Shown: positions 17,814-26,674 of the stretch, piece after piece | How the letters are laid out: each line of letters starts with the position of its first letter | How positions within the stretch are numbered: the first letter of the stretch is position 1 | Made by a program: the position numbers and the translations under genes | Assembly (NCBI GenBank): GCA_964590995.1 | Contig: CAZPYY010000001.1 | Coordinates: 1-64,000 of the forward strand | Source of the DNA: Susulua sp964590995 | GTDB lineage: Bacteria > Omnitrophota > Gorgyraeia > Duberdicusellales > 4484-171 | DNA: 64,000 nt | Direction: 5' to 3' | Notes under the pieces: generated by a model | Told to the model about the DNA's origin: nothing | Databases searched by the model: none | What the model saw: the letters and a program-made list of their open reading frames with translations, nothing else

Positions 17814-18689
17814 TTAAAGAGTATACTTAACCCCCTTAGCCTTAGTAAGCTTTTTGAATTCCTTCATTATTGTCTTAGTAGTCTTACCAGGTTTAGCATC
17901 ACCTATTGCCCGGCCATCAACCCTTACTACCGGAACAATTTCAGCTGCAGTTCCGGTTAAGAAACACTCATCGCTGATAAAGAGCTCGTGGCGAGTAAGC
18001 ACATGCTCATGAGTAGGTATCTTCTTTTTTCTAGCAATATCTAATACCGTATCTCGAGTAATACCCCTTAAGGTCCCCATACATTGAGGCGGAGTATAGA
18101 GCTCTCCCTTCTTAACTACGAAGATATTATCTCCGGTACACTCAGCAACATAACCTAAGTGATCGAGCATTAAAGCTTCTTGGCAGCCGGAATTTATAGC
18201 CTCTATCTTAGCTAATATGTTGTTCAGATAGTTTAAGGATTTTATTTGAGGATTTAGAGCCTCACAGATATTCCTTATAGTCGGAACAGTAATTATCTCC
18301 ATGCCTCTATCGTATAATTTTTTGGGATAAAAGGTTATTTTATCGGTAATTATAACTACTGTTTCATTACCTTTACACTTTCTAGGATCTAAGCCTAGAT
18401 CACCTTGGCCTCGGGAGATTACTACCCGGATATAGGCATCTTTTAGACCGTTAGCTCTAAGAGTCTCGATCACAGCCCGGGTCATCTCCTTTTTAGAGAG
18501 AGGAACCTTTAACATAATTGAATGAGCTGATTCAAATAATCTATCAATATGCTCCTTTAGTTTAAAGACCAAAGAGCCATAAGAGCGTATTCCTTCGAAT
18601 ACACCATCTCCATATAAAAACCCGTGGTCAAACACTGAGACTTTTGCATCTTTTTTATCTACCAGTTTTCCGTTCAAATAAACCTTCAT
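17814..18689 (-). CDS. ilvE: Class IV aminotransferase (branched-chain type)
   Basis: A 291-residue PLP fold-type IV aminotransferase. The N-terminal VFDHGFLYGDGVFEGIR motif, the PLP lysine K150 (QIKSLNYLNN) and the EALMLDHLGYVAECTGDNIF segment fit branched-chain amino-acid aminotransferases closely. It probably interconverts Leu/Ile/Val with their 2-oxo acids using 2-oxoglutarate. D-amino-acid aminotransferase and ADC lyase share the fold, so IlvE is the best but not the only reading. It lies 18 nt after lolD and 14 nt before mcsA. Confidence 0.88.
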   Translation of the reverse strand: MKVYLNGKLVDKKDAKVSVFDHGFLYGDGVFEGIRSYGSLVFKLKEHIDRLFESAHSIMLKVPLSKKEMTRAVIETLRANGLKDAYIRVVISRGQGDLGLDPRKCKGNETVVIITDKITFYPKKLYDRGMEIITVPTIRNICEALNPQIKSLNYLNNILAKIEAINSGCQEALMLDHLGYVAECTGDNIFVVKKGELYTPPQCMGTLRGITRDTVLDIARKKKIPTHEHVLTRHELFISDECFLTGTAAEIVPVVRVDGRAIGDAKPGKTTKTIMKEFKKLTKAKGVKYTL

Positions 18690-18707
18690 CCATTACCTCC
18701 TACCGGT

Positions 18708-19385
18708 TTAGGATTCGCCTAAACCGAGCTCACCGTCTTTAATAAATAACCTATCCTTAGCGCACTTAGCTAACTCTAAATTATGAGTAACTAAGATTAT
18801 TGTCTTATTCTTCTCTTTATTTAACTTACCTAATAGAGCAACTACCTTCTCTTGAGAGTCTTTATCTAGGTTGCCTGTAGGTTCATCACAGAGAATAACC
18901 TCAGGGTCATTAACCAAAGCCCGGGCAAAGGCCACCTTCTGCTTTTGCCCTCCGCTTAACTGCGAAGGAAAAGCCTTCTTCCTCTCCTCTATTCCTAAGT
19001 ATTTTAACAAGTCTTCTATGGTTTTAAAAGAGTATTTTCGTCTATTTAAATCCAGGGCTAAAGTAATATTTTCAAGGATATTTAGCTCATCGATGAGGTG
19101 ATAAAACTGAAAAACAAACCCAATATGCTTATTTCTCCATATTGAGAGCTCTTTATCCTTCATTTTGTAGATATTTTTGCCCTTAAAAAGTACCTGACCT
19201 CTAGTAGGAGAGTCTAGACCGCCTAAGCTATGAAGCAAGGTAGACTTGCCTGCTCCGGAAGGGCCAACTATAGCCAGGTAATCTCCGGAATCAAGAGATA
19301 AAGAGAGCCCCTTTAAAGCCTGGATTCGCTCTTGGCCGCTACGATATTCTTTAGTTAAAGAATTTACTTTAAATAACTCACTCAT
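18708..19385 (-). CDS. lolD: LolD-type lipoprotein-release ABC ATPase
   Basis: A 225-residue ABC ATPase of the LolD/MacB/FtsE-like group: Walker A GPSGAGKST (41-49), signature QLSGGQKQKVAFARAL, Walker B VILCDEPTGNLD and H-loop VTHNLE. Its start overlaps the lolC stop by 8 nt. With LolC it should extract lipoproteins from the inner membrane for delivery to the outer membrane; LolA and LolB are not in the window. Confidence 0.9.
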   Translation of the reverse strand: MSELFKVNSLTKEYRSGQERIQALKGLSLSLDSGDYLAIVGPSGAGKSTLLHSLGGLDSPTRGQVLFKGKNIYKMKDKELSIWRNKHIGFVFQFYHLIDELNILENITLALDLNRRKYSFKTIEDLLKYLGIEERKKAFPSQLSGGQKQKVAFARALVNDPEVILCDEPTGNLDKDSQEKVVALLGKLNKEKNKTIILVTHNLELAKCAKDRLFIKDGELGLGES

Positions 19386-20535
19386 AACGTAAAGCCTCGG
19401 AAGGCTGTAGCCTGGCTGCTCTCATTGCCGGGAGCAAGCTAAAGATAAAAGACAAAGCTATCCCAACCAGAACAATTAAACTGATATCTCGATAATTTAT
19501 TGCCATTGGCAAGTACTCAATGTAGTAAATCTCCTGGGGTAACTTTATAAAAGGAAACTTCTCTAAAGCAATACATAGGCCTAAACCTAAGACTGTTCCC
19601 GATAAGGTACCGATAAATCCTAAAAGTAGGCCTTGTAAACTAAATATTCTTGAAATCCTTTTGCGAGTAAAACCTAAAGATTTTAAAATTCCAATATCTT
19701 TAGTCTTCTCTACTACCCCTACAGTCAAAGTGGCAAAGATATTAAAAGCAGCAACTAAAATTATTAAGCTTAAGATAATAAACATTACTAACTTCTCTAA
19801 CTGCAAGGCTGAGAAGAAGACCTGATTAGATTCCATCCAGGTAGATACAAACACATCCTGGTTAAACTCAGCTAATATCTTCTCCTTTATTTGAGAAGCT
19901 TTATAGGGGTCGCTTATCCTGACCCCTAAGAAGAGAAGGTAATTAGAAGAGAGGCTCTTGGCTCGCTCTAAATCAGTGATAAGGTAATTGTTATCAATAT
20001 CATAGAGGCCGACTTTGAAAGCTCCTCTTACAACTCCCCTCTGCAATTGCAGTTTTTTCTTCAAGGGATAGAACTCTATTCTGTCTAAGATAAAAAACCT
20101 TCTCTTTAATCCTTCACCAATAAAAAAGCCCTCGGAGGCTGTTTCTCTAGTAATGTATTGGTAGAGTATTTGTCTCTCTTCTTTGTCTTGGAAGTCAACT
20201 CCCTTAACTGCCAAAGGAAGAACTAGATTATCAAACTTAGCAAAGACTTGGGTCTGAAGCGATATTGATGCAGCTTCTACATCTTCCCAAGTCTCTAACT
20301 CTTTTTCTATTTCCGGTAACTGCTCTTGATCTAAGCACTCTATAGTTAAATGCTGGTTAAAGCGCATTAACCTATCCATTAAATCCCGGTCAAAACCGTT
20401 CATTACCGAGATAACTACGATTAAAGTAGCTACACCGAGAGCTATCCCTAAGCAAGAGACAATTCCGATAAAGGAAATATGCCTAGCTCTTCCGCGAAAA
20501 AGATAGCGCCGTGCCAAAAATAGTTCAGGTATCAT
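19378..20535 (-). CDS. lolC: LolC/LolE-family lipoprotein-release permease
   Basis: A 385-residue MacB/LolC-type permease: an N-terminal transmembrane helix (about 22-47), a large periplasmic domain (about 50-240), and three C-terminal helices (FIILSLIILVAAFNIFATL, GLLLGFIGTLSGTVLGLGL and ISLIVLVGIALSFIFSLLP). It carries the FtsX-like ending LQPSEALRYE. Only one LolC/E-type gene is present, so the complex may be a homodimer. It overlaps lysS by 11 nt and lolD by 8 nt. Confidence 0.9.
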   Translation of the reverse strand: MIPELFLARRYLFRGRARHISFIGIVSCLGIALGVATLIVVISVMNGFDRDLMDRLMRFNQHLTIECLDQEQLPEIEKELETWEDVEAASISLQTQVFAKFDNLVLPLAVKGVDFQDKEERQILYQYITRETASEGFFIGEGLKRRFFILDRIEFYPLKKKLQLQRGVVRGAFKVGLYDIDNNYLITDLERAKSLSSNYLLFLGVRISDPYKASQIKEKILAEFNQDVFVSTWMESNQVFFSALQLEKLVMFIILSLIILVAAFNIFATLTVGVVEKTKDIGILKSLGFTRKRISRIFSLQGLLLGFIGTLSGTVLGLGLCIALEKFPFIKLPQEIYYIEYLPMAINYRDISLIVLVGIALSFIFSLLPAMRAARLQPSEALRYE

Positions 20536-21949
20536 TAGGTAACGGTTTAAGGAGAGGAAAGAGAATTACGTCCCTTATCGAAGGTTGATTAAGCAGGAGC
20601 ATTACCAGCCTATCCATGCCTATTCCCAAACCAGCAGCTGGAGGCATGCCATATTCTAAGCTAAGTAAGAAGTCATTATCGATCTTCTTGGGTAGCTCCT
20701 CTTCTACTTCTAATTGTTTATTAAAACGTGCTTTTTGCTCGAGGGGATCATTTAACTCTGAGTAGGCATTAGCGACCTCAAGCCCTCCAATAAATAATTC
20801 AAACCTCTCCACTATATAAGGATTATCTTTCTTCTGCTTAGCTAAAGGAGAAGTCCAGCTAAATTGATCAGTAATAAACGCTGGCTTACCTGCAGGATAG
20901 TTCTTCTCAATCAGCTCCTCAGTTATATTAAGAATTTGGCTGCGGCTTAGGCCTTTAGCTAATTTTAGCTTCTTACTTATCTTATCCAACATTACATCCT
21001 GAGAGTCACTCATCCTTATACCAAATTCCTTATCGAAAAGCTTGGCAAAAGAAATCCTCTGCCAAGGTGGAGTAAGATCTATTTTTTTGCCTTGAAATTC
21101 TAAGATTGGCGAAGAGTTCATCTCTTGAGCCAGATGTAAGAATAAATCTTCACAGACCTTCATCATATACTCATAATTCTCATAAGCGCAATATGCTTCA
21201 AGCATAGTAAATTCAGGATTATGCCGCCTAGAAACCCCTTCATTACGAAAACTTCTGTTTATCTCATATACTTTTTCCAAACCTCCGACTAAAAGACGCT
21301 TTAAGTAAAGCTCGGGAGCAATTCTAAGATAAACATCGCTATTAGTAGTATTATGAAAGGTTGCAAAAGGCCGGCCAGCTGCCCCGCCGGCAATCCGATG
21401 CAACATTGGAGTCTCAACCTCCAAATACTTAAGACGGTCAAAGAAATCTCTAGTTAAAGAGATTATCTTTGAACGCTTCATAAAAACTTCTTTAACTTCG
21501 GGGTTAGAGATTAAATCAAGATAGCGTTGACGATACCTTACCTCTACATCCTTTAGCCCATGCCACTTCTCAGGTAGAGGTCTGAGAGCCTTAGCTAGAA
21601 GTTTTATTTCACTAACCAATAGTGTTGACTCATTGGTACGGGTAGTAAATAGCTTACCCTTAACGCCAATAATATCTCCGATATCCATTTCCTTGAAAAG
21701 CTGGAAAAGACCACCCAAAGTATTGACCTGGGCATAAATCTGTATTTTTCCGGTATGATCGCTGATATGAGCGAAACCGGATTTACCATGCTCACGCTTG
21801 GTAACCAGCCTTCCGGCAACTGAAACCTCTTTCTCCTTTTCAAAAGAATCTAAGATCTCCTTGATAGTCAAAGGCTTAGGAAAATCAGTCACCTTGAAAG
21901 GGGAACCAAACTTCTCGGAAATTTTCTTTAGTTTTTCTTCTGCTTCCAT
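20525..21949 (-). CDS. lysS: Lysyl-tRNA synthetase, class II
   Basis: A 474-residue class II LysRS. It has an N-terminal OB-fold (VAGRLVTKREHGKSGFAHI), motif 2 (RNEGVSRRHNPEFTMLEAY) and motif 3 (GLGIGMDRLVMLL). The N terminus is short but begins at the usual helix (EKLKKISEKFG), so the ATG at 21949 is right. It is first in lysS-lolC-lolD. A consensus promoter ends only a few bases before the ATG and no SD is present, suggesting a leaderless message. Confidence 0.96.
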   Translation of the reverse strand: MEAEEKLKKISEKFGSPFKVTDFPKPLTIKEILDSFEKEKEVSVAGRLVTKREHGKSGFAHISDHTGKIQIYAQVNTLGGLFQLFKEMDIGDIIGVKGKLFTTRTNESTLLVSEIKLLAKALRPLPEKWHGLKDVEVRYRQRYLDLISNPEVKEVFMKRSKIISLTRDFFDRLKYLEVETPMLHRIAGGAAGRPFATFHNTTNSDVYLRIAPELYLKRLLVGGLEKVYEINRSFRNEGVSRRHNPEFTMLEAYCAYENYEYMMKVCEDLFLHLAQEMNSSPILEFQGKKIDLTPPWQRISFAKLFDKEFGIRMSDSQDVMLDKISKKLKLAKGLSRSQILNITEELIEKNYPAGKPAFITDQFSWTSPLAKQKKDNPYIVERFELFIGGLEVANAYSELNDPLEQKARFNKQLEVEEELPKKIDNDFLLSLEYGMPPAAGLGIGMDRLVMLLLNQPSIRDVILFPLLKPLPNDT

Positions 21950-21958
21950 AACTTATAG

Positions 21959-21987
21959 ATTATATATAATATATCTATTACTGTCAA
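21959..21987 (-). promoter_or_regulatory. Consensus sigma70-type promoter of lysS
   Basis: On the minus strand there is TTGACA (21982-21987), a 17-nt spacer, and TATAAT (21959-21964), both perfect matches to the vegetative consensus. The expected start of transcription is near 21952, leaving about 3 nt before the lysS ATG at 21949. No SD can fit, so initiation on a leaderless mRNA is inferred. Confidence 0.8.
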
Positions 21988-22009
21988 ATTAAATCCCTGC
22001 TTACCCATA

Positions 22010-22921
22010 TTATTCTTTAAATAAATGACAATAAACAAAATGGCCGGGTTCGACCTCTTTTCTTACACATTCCTGCTTACATTCAGGTTTTTTGAATCGA
22101 CAGCGCGAGAGAAAAGGACAACCGCCAAGGTGGTCAATACCCTCTTTTAAGTATTTTAGCTTCTGCTGAGAAGCTTCCTTTAGTAATTTAGTATAAGGAT
22201 GAAGGGGATTATTATAGATCAAATCCCGGGGGCCATATTCGGTGATTTTGCCCCGGTACATAATAAAACAGTAGCGGGATATCTTCTTTAATAATTTAAG
22301 GTTATGGGAGATAAACAGAAAAGTTACTTCTAACTCATTCTGCAACTTAATTAATAGCTTCATAATTTTAGAAGCTGTTGTAACATCCAGGCTCGATGTC
22401 GGCTCATCAAGAATCACTAACCGCGGCCGGTTAATAAGACTGCGGGCAATACAGACCCTCTGAATTTGTCCGCCACTTAGCTGATGCGGTATTCTTTCCA
22501 TTACATCTTCCTCTAATTCTACCTCTGCTAAAGCTTTTTTAATAAGCTCGCTGCTCTCAGATTTCTTTATTTTTTTAAAGACCCTTAAAGCCTCATATAA
22601 AGAATAAAATATAGTATAGCGGGGATCAAGGCTGGCAAAAGGATTTTGAAAAACAATCTGGATATTCTTTCGTACAACTTTCTGGTTTTCTTTTAAAGTT
22701 ATATTCTTATCGTTAAAATAAATACTTCCTTCTTTAGGTTGATAGAACCCAAGAATAGTTTTGGCTAGGGTAGTCTTACCGCAGCCGCTCTCACCGGCCA
22801 AAGAAGTTACTAACCCCTTTTTTAAGAAGAGATCTACCCCATCTAAAGCCTTAATAGTCTTGCCCTTCTGCAAGAAATATACCTTTAGGTTTTTTGTACT
22901 TAGAATCTTATTATTTTCCAT
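22010..22921 (-). CDS. oppF: Oligopeptide/dipeptide ABC transporter ATPase (OppF/DppF-like)
   Basis: A 303-residue ABC ATPase with Walker A GESGCGKTTLAK, signature QLSGGQIQRVCIARSL, Walker B LVILDEPTSSLD and H-loop ISHNL. The C terminus carries the oligopeptide-family cysteine cluster (GCPFLSRCRFKKPECKQEC), which binds an Fe-S cluster in related proteins. It is last in a four-gene transporter operon and lies 4 nt after the OppD-type gene. Confidence 0.9.
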   Translation of the reverse strand: MENNKILSTKNLKVYFLQKGKTIKALDGVDLFLKKGLVTSLAGESGCGKTTLAKTILGFYQPKEGSIYFNDKNITLKENQKVVRKNIQIVFQNPFASLDPRYTIFYSLYEALRVFKKIKKSESSELIKKALAEVELEEDVMERIPHQLSGGQIQRVCIARSLINRPRLVILDEPTSSLDVTTASKIMKLLIKLQNELEVTFLFISHNLKLLKKISRYCFIMYRGKITEYGPRDLIYNNPLHPYTKLLKEASQQKLKYLKEGIDHLGGCPFLSRCRFKKPECKQECVRKEVEPGHFVYCHLFKE

Positions 22922-22925
22922 TACT

Positions 22926-23711
22926 TTATCCTTCTAACTGAGAAAATGAGTCTAATAAACTTTTAGTATAATCATCTTCGGGGTTTGCAAATAACTCCTC
23001 GCTGCTCTTTATCTCTCTGGCCTGGCCCTGATAAAGAACTACCACCCGATCACATAAGGCCTTTACCAAATCAAGGTTGTGAGTGATAAAAATTATAGTT
23101 AGTTTAAGTTTATCTCTTAGCTCTTTAAACAAATGGATAATCTGGCTCTCAATAGTTACATCCAAAGAGCTTGTCGGCTCATCAGCAATTAATAGAGTTG
23201 GTTTTAAAGCTATGGCTACGGCAATAGCTACTCTCTGCAATTGCCCGCCACTTAATTGATGGGGGTAACTCTTTAATATTCTCTCCGGTTCCCTCACTCT
23301 AGCTTTTTCCAAAGAATCAAAAATAATTTTATTTATCTGGCTCTTACTCTTTATATTTAATTTGCTTTGCAGAATCTCTTGGAATTGATATTTTATACTT
23401 AAGACCGGATTAAAGGTACTGGCTGGCTCTTGAAAGATTAAGCCAATTTGATTTCCTCTTAAGATTTCTGATTCTCTCTCTTTTGCCTTAAAGATGTTTT
23501 TGTCTTTAAAGATTATCCGGCCTTGGCTTTTAGAATCAGGGGGAAGAAGATTTAAGATTGAAAGAGCAAGGGTGCTCTTTCCGCTGCCGGATTCACCGAC
23601 TATACCTAGAATCTCACCCTCTTCAATTCCCCAGTTGGCCTTCTTTAAGGCATCGACGTATTTAGCTCTGCTCCTATAAGAGACGCTTAAATCTTTTACC
23701 TCTAAAATCAT
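22926..23711 (-). CDS. oppD: Oligopeptide/dipeptide ABC transporter ATPase (OppD/DppD-like)
   Basis: ABC ATPase of 261 residues: Walker A GESGSGKSTLAL, signature QLSGGQLQRVAIAVAI, Walker B LLIADEPTSSLDVT and H-loop ITHNLD. It is shorter than typical OppD (about 320-330) and lacks the C-terminal cysteine cluster. ATGA overlap with the upstream permease gene indicates coupling. The two ATPases should act as a heterodimer. Confidence 0.9.
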   Translation of the reverse strand: MILEVKDLSVSYRSRAKYVDALKKANWGIEEGEILGIVGESGSGKSTLALSILNLLPPDSKSQGRIIFKDKNIFKAKERESEILRGNQIGLIFQEPASTFNPVLSIKYQFQEILQSKLNIKSKSQINKIIFDSLEKARVREPERILKSYPHQLSGGQLQRVAIAVAIALKPTLLIADEPTSSLDVTIESQIIHLFKELRDKLKLTIIFITHNLDLVKALCDRVVVLYQGQAREIKSSEELFANPEDDYTKSLLDSFSQLEG

Positions 23712-24763
23712 AGTATTCTTCTTTTGGGGTCCAAGATATCCCTTAGGGTATCTCCCAGCATATTAAAACAAATAACCGTAACTACGATAAATAATCCCGG
23801 AATTAAAATCCAGGGAAAGAGGCGAATATTTACTATGCCCATAGCTGAACTTAGTAGATTCCCCCAGCTTGCTTCTGGCTCCTGAATTCCTAAACCAATA
23901 AGGCTTAAACCGGCCTCACCTAAGATATAAGCTGGGATACGCAAGACTATAGCTACTAAAGCATAAGAGAGAGTATGGGGAAGAATATGGCGGATAATTA
24001 TTTTAAAGTGACTAAGGCCCATTGCTTTGGCAGCATAAACATATTCATTCTCACGCAAGGATATAGCCATACCGCGGATAATACGAGCAGTAGCCGCCCA
24101 GCCAATAAACGAAAGGATAACTATAATTAAAATATAGACTTGGGTCGAAGTTAAATTAGGAGGAAATGAGGCCCGTAGAGCTAACATAAGATAAAAAGAA
24201 GGGATCATCATTACCATCTCACAAATACGCATAGTAAAGTTATCTACTCTTCCTCCAAAGTATCCGGATAGACCTCCGATGATTAAACCAATGAATAAAG
24301 ATATGGCCGCACCAATTAATCCTATCGAGAGTGAAATTCTTCCTCCATAAAGAATACGGGTGAAGATATCCCGCCCTTTTAAATCTGCTCCTAGAAGATA
24401 AATTTTGCCTTCCCCTACACCGAATAAATGCCGATCACTCTCCCAGAGTCCTAAAAACTTATACTTAAACCCCTTAGTAAAGAACTTAATCGGGTAAATT
24501 TTACTCTTATCTTCCTGATAAATTCTCTGATAGTACTCATTAATCTCATAGGTCTGTCCATAAATGAAGGGCCTGAATTGTTTCTCCTCAAGGTTTAGGA
24601 AATGTATCTTTGTCGGCGGTGTATAGGAGTGCAGGATATCATCGTCATCGTAGGCATAAGGAGCAAAGAAAGGAGCAAAAATCACTGAAAAATAAAGCAA
24701 AATCAAGACAAAAAAGGCTATCCGGCCCAGTTTATTCTTGATAATTTCTTTTAAAATCCTCAT
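23708..24763 (-). CDS. oppC: Oligopeptide ABC transporter permease (OppC/YejE-like)
   Basis: A 351-residue binding-protein-dependent permease. After the first helix (IAFFVLILLYFSVIFAPFF) there is a roughly 100-residue external loop rich in Tyr and Lys, as in YejE-type permeases, then five helices and the EAA-type loop GMAISLRENEYVYAAKAMGLS. It ends DTLRDILDPKRR, typical for the family. It likely pairs with the OppB-type permease encoded just upstream. Confidence 0.9.
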   Translation of the reverse strand: MRILKEIIKNKLGRIAFFVLILLYFSVIFAPFFAPYAYDDDDILHSYTPPTKIHFLNLEEKQFRPFIYGQTYEINEYYQRIYQEDKSKIYPIKFFTKGFKYKFLGLWESDRHLFGVGEGKIYLLGADLKGRDIFTRILYGGRISLSIGLIGAAISLFIGLIIGGLSGYFGGRVDNFTMRICEMVMMIPSFYLMLALRASFPPNLTSTQVYILIIVILSFIGWAATARIIRGMAISLRENEYVYAAKAMGLSHFKIIIRHILPHTLSYALVAIVLRIPAYILGEAGLSLIGLGIQEPEASWGNLLSSAMGIVNIRLFPWILIPGLFIVVTVICFNMLGDTLRDILDPKRRIL

Positions 24764-24766
24764 AGT

Positions 24767-25738
24767 TTAAGTCTTCTCGTATCTTATTCTCGGGTCAAAG
24801 TAAGCTAGAAGAATATCGGCAACTAAATTACCTAAGATAAGTAAAGCTCCTCCGGCTAAAACTGAACCCATAACTAAATATATATCTTGGGAACGTACAG
24901 CCTCTAAGGTTACTACCCCTAAACCTGGCCAGCCAATAATAATCTCAACCAAAGCAGCGCCACTTAAAAGAGCTGAGAATTGATAACCAAAAATAGTGAT
25001 CATCGGGTTTAGAGCATTCTTTAAGGCGTGAACATAAAGAATTCTCACCTTAGGAAGCCCTCTAGCTTTTGCTCCTAAGATATAAGGAGAACCTAAGACC
25101 TCCAGGAGATTTGCCCTCATTATTCTCTGGAGAACACAAATACTTCCCAATGAGAGAACTAGGGTAGGGATGATTAGGTGCTTTCCAATATCAATTATCT
25201 TATTGAGAAGGCTGAATTCCTCGAATCTTATCGAGCGCATCCCTCCTAGAGGAAGCCAGCCGGTAAAAGTAGCCAGATAGAGAAATATAAAGGCCAAAAA
25301 GAAAGAAGGAGCAGATATACCCAAATAAGAAGTAAAAGATAAAAACCGATCAGTAAATTTATTTCGCTTTAGGGCAGCAATTACCCCTAGGGGAATAACA
25401 AATATCCAGGTAAAGATAAGTGATGATAATGAGAGTATAAAGGTATTAAAGAGGCGGGATGAGACAACATCAAAGACTTTAGCCTTAAAAGAAAACGAAT
25501 AGCCAAAATCCCCTTTTAGGATATTTTTTAACCATACAAAGTATTGGACCATGAGAGGCTTATCAAGATGGAATTTTTGCTCATATAGCTCAATGGCATC
25601 TTGGGAAACTTGGGGATTTAGCCTTAATTTGTCTAAGAAATCTCCGGGGGCAATCTGAATAAAAAGAAATGTAAGGAAGGTTATTCCTAAGAGTAAGGGC
25701 AAAGAAAAAACTAGTCGCTTTAAGATAAAACGGCCCAT
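24767..25738 (-). CDS. oppB: Oligopeptide ABC transporter permease (OppB/YejB-like)
   Basis: A 323-residue permease beginning MGRFILKRLVFSLPLLLG, with six hydrophobic segments and the EAA loop LGSPYILGAKARGLPK. The family end (LADILLAYFDPRIRY) is present. I choose ATG 25738; an in-frame TTG at 25747 would add three residues. It is first in the transporter operon. No solute-binding protein gene lies next to it: the preceding gene is a PilZ protein. Substrate is probably a peptide, but this cannot be shown here. Confidence 0.9.
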   Translation of the reverse strand: MGRFILKRLVFSLPLLLGITFLTFLFIQIAPGDFLDKLRLNPQVSQDAIELYEQKFHLDKPLMVQYFVWLKNILKGDFGYSFSFKAKVFDVVSSRLFNTFILSLSSLIFTWIFVIPLGVIAALKRNKFTDRFLSFTSYLGISAPSFFLAFIFLYLATFTGWLPLGGMRSIRFEEFSLLNKIIDIGKHLIIPTLVLSLGSICVLQRIMRANLLEVLGSPYILGAKARGLPKVRILYVHALKNALNPMITIFGYQFSALLSGAALVEIIIGWPGLGVVTLEAVRSQDIYLVMGSVLAGGALLILGNLVADILLAYFDPRIRYEKT

Positions 25739-25792
25739 AAAAAACAACAGAACTCTTTAATCTATGTAATCTTTTCTAAAATCTGAGTAATC

Positions 25793-25834
25793 AACGGTCT
25801 CTGGTACACCTTTAGAAGTCTTTCGGAGACCGTT
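25793..25834 (-). terminator. Hairpin at the end of the small PilZ gene
   Basis: Perfect 9-bp inverted repeat (AACGGTCTC at 25793-25801, GAGACCGTT at 25826-25834) around a 24-nt loop, touching the PilZ stop codon. There is no clear U-run on the minus strand, so terminator function is only suggested by position. Confidence 0.4.
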
Positions 25835-26133
25835 TATATAACCACTACTAGAGGGAAGATCGCCGGTTTATGAAACTCTACTCCTGCTTGCCACTCATCA
25901 GGGGTTTTACTGCACCAGCGTACAATCCCTTTCAATAGCAGAGATTTATCTGTCTTAGTACAAAGGTTTATGCGTAAATGGGTACCTTTAGGTAAGTTTT
26001 CGGCACTAGCTAACCCTGCTCCGGCTGCACCTATGTCATGGCATTTGATTCCCATAGGTGTATTAGTGTTACCCACACATGAGCCTAAAACAGCGCAAGG
26101 ATACCTTTCGAATGTTCTTCTTTCTCTAACCAT
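25834..26133 (-). CDS. Small PilZ-domain protein
   Basis: A 99-residue protein made almost only of a PilZ domain. It starts with the arginine-rich RERRTFERYP segment, which fits the RxxxR c-di-GMP-binding motif. The second motif, usually DxSxxG, reads HDIGAAGAGL, so the Ser is replaced and binding may be weakened. The end (GIVRWC...WQAGVEFHKP) is standard PilZ. I place the start at ATG 26133, 6 nt after a good SD (AGAGGTGG); the frame from TTG 26136 is one codon longer. It follows another PilZ gene and the giant-gene operon. Confidence 0.75.
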   Translation of the reverse strand: MVRERRTFERYPCAVLGSCVGNTNTPMGIKCHDIGAAGAGLASAENLPKGTHLRINLCTKTDKSLLLKGIVRWCSKTPDEWQAGVEFHKPAIFPLVVVI

Positions 26134-26212
26134 CAAATACCACCTCTCTTATTTTATCACAGTTCATCTTTTTTTCTACCCCTTATTGAGGTTTAATCTC
26201 TAATCTCTTCAC

Positions 26213-26241
26213 TGGCAAGATAAAATTTAGCTATCTTGCCA
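26213..26241 (-). terminator. Hairpin spanning the stop codon of the larger PilZ gene
   Basis: A 10-bp perfect inverted repeat (TGGCAAGATA at 26213-26222, TATCTTGCCA at 26232-26241) flanks the TAA at 26227-26229. No U-tract follows. It resembles the hairpin at the end of the neighbouring PilZ gene in placement. Confidence 0.35.
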
Positions 26242-26625
26242 CCAAATTTTCTTTCTCAGCTGGTCACCGAAGTTACTATCGAGGTATGAAATAATTCTTG
26301 CTCTATCTATATCCCTTATCTTGGTAAATAAAATACCGCAAGAAGGAGTAGTTTCTGTTCGTTTTGTCCAAACTACCTTACCTAAAGCATCAATCTCACT
26401 GGGCTCCCCGGGAATATGAATAGTTAACTTTACCTCCTCTCCGGCCAAAGGAACGCTTGGCGAACTTATCCTAGCTCCTCTTAAACTTAAATCCAGTAGC
26501 CTTGCTTCCCAGACTTTATTGGAATTTACAAAGGTATAATCCAGAGGTATATCTACTTCCCAACGATGCCCCATTCTTGTCTGTTCTCCTCTCTCCTCTC
26601 CTCTTTCTTCCCTTCTCTCTTCCAT
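26227..26625 (-). CDS. PilZ-domain protein with charged N-terminal tract
   Basis: A 132-residue PilZ protein. The first 16 residues are a Glu/Arg run (MEERREERGEERGEQ) encoded by a purine-rich, roughly 7-nt periodic tract (26585-26640). The PilZ fold follows, with RMGHR as a candidate RxxxR motif and LDLSLRGARI as the DxSxxG motif, then KVVWTK and CGILFTKI. ATG 26625 is preferred over GTG 26634, with AGAGG at a proper distance. It is 37 nt downstream of the four-helix protein, probably in the same operon as the giant gene, suggesting c-di-GMP-responsive control. Confidence 0.72.
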   Translation of the reverse strand: MEERREERGEERGEQTRMGHRWEVDIPLDYTFVNSNKVWEARLLDLSLRGARISSPSVPLAGEEVKLTIHIPGEPSEIDALGKVVWTKRTETTPSCGILFTKIRDIDRARIISYLDSNFGDQLRKKIWWQDS

Positions 26626-26644
26626 CTCCCTCACCTCTCACTTG

Positions 26645-26674
26645 CCCGGTTGAGGACTGTCCTCAACCGCTCTT
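26645..26674. repeat. 30-nt palindromic repeat, copy 1
   Basis: A perfect 23-bp palindrome with one unpaired central base (26647-26669; core GGTTGAGGACTGTCCTCAAC) plus flanks. An exact 30-nt copy lies inside the giant ORF at 31558-31587. Here it contains the stop codon of the four-helix protein gene (TGA at 26663-26665). The same gene end also holds a CACCCCGGGGGTG palindrome (about 26680-26693). This looks like a REP-type element. Confidence 0.8.

Noticed and set aside
21604..21843. Minus-strand frame of 79 codons within lysS
   Set aside because: Out-of-frame overlap with the conserved OB-fold of LysS.
25741..25833. Substrate-binding protein remnant upstream of oppB
   Set aside because: Only 90 nt with a hairpin; no coding sequence resembling a binding protein.
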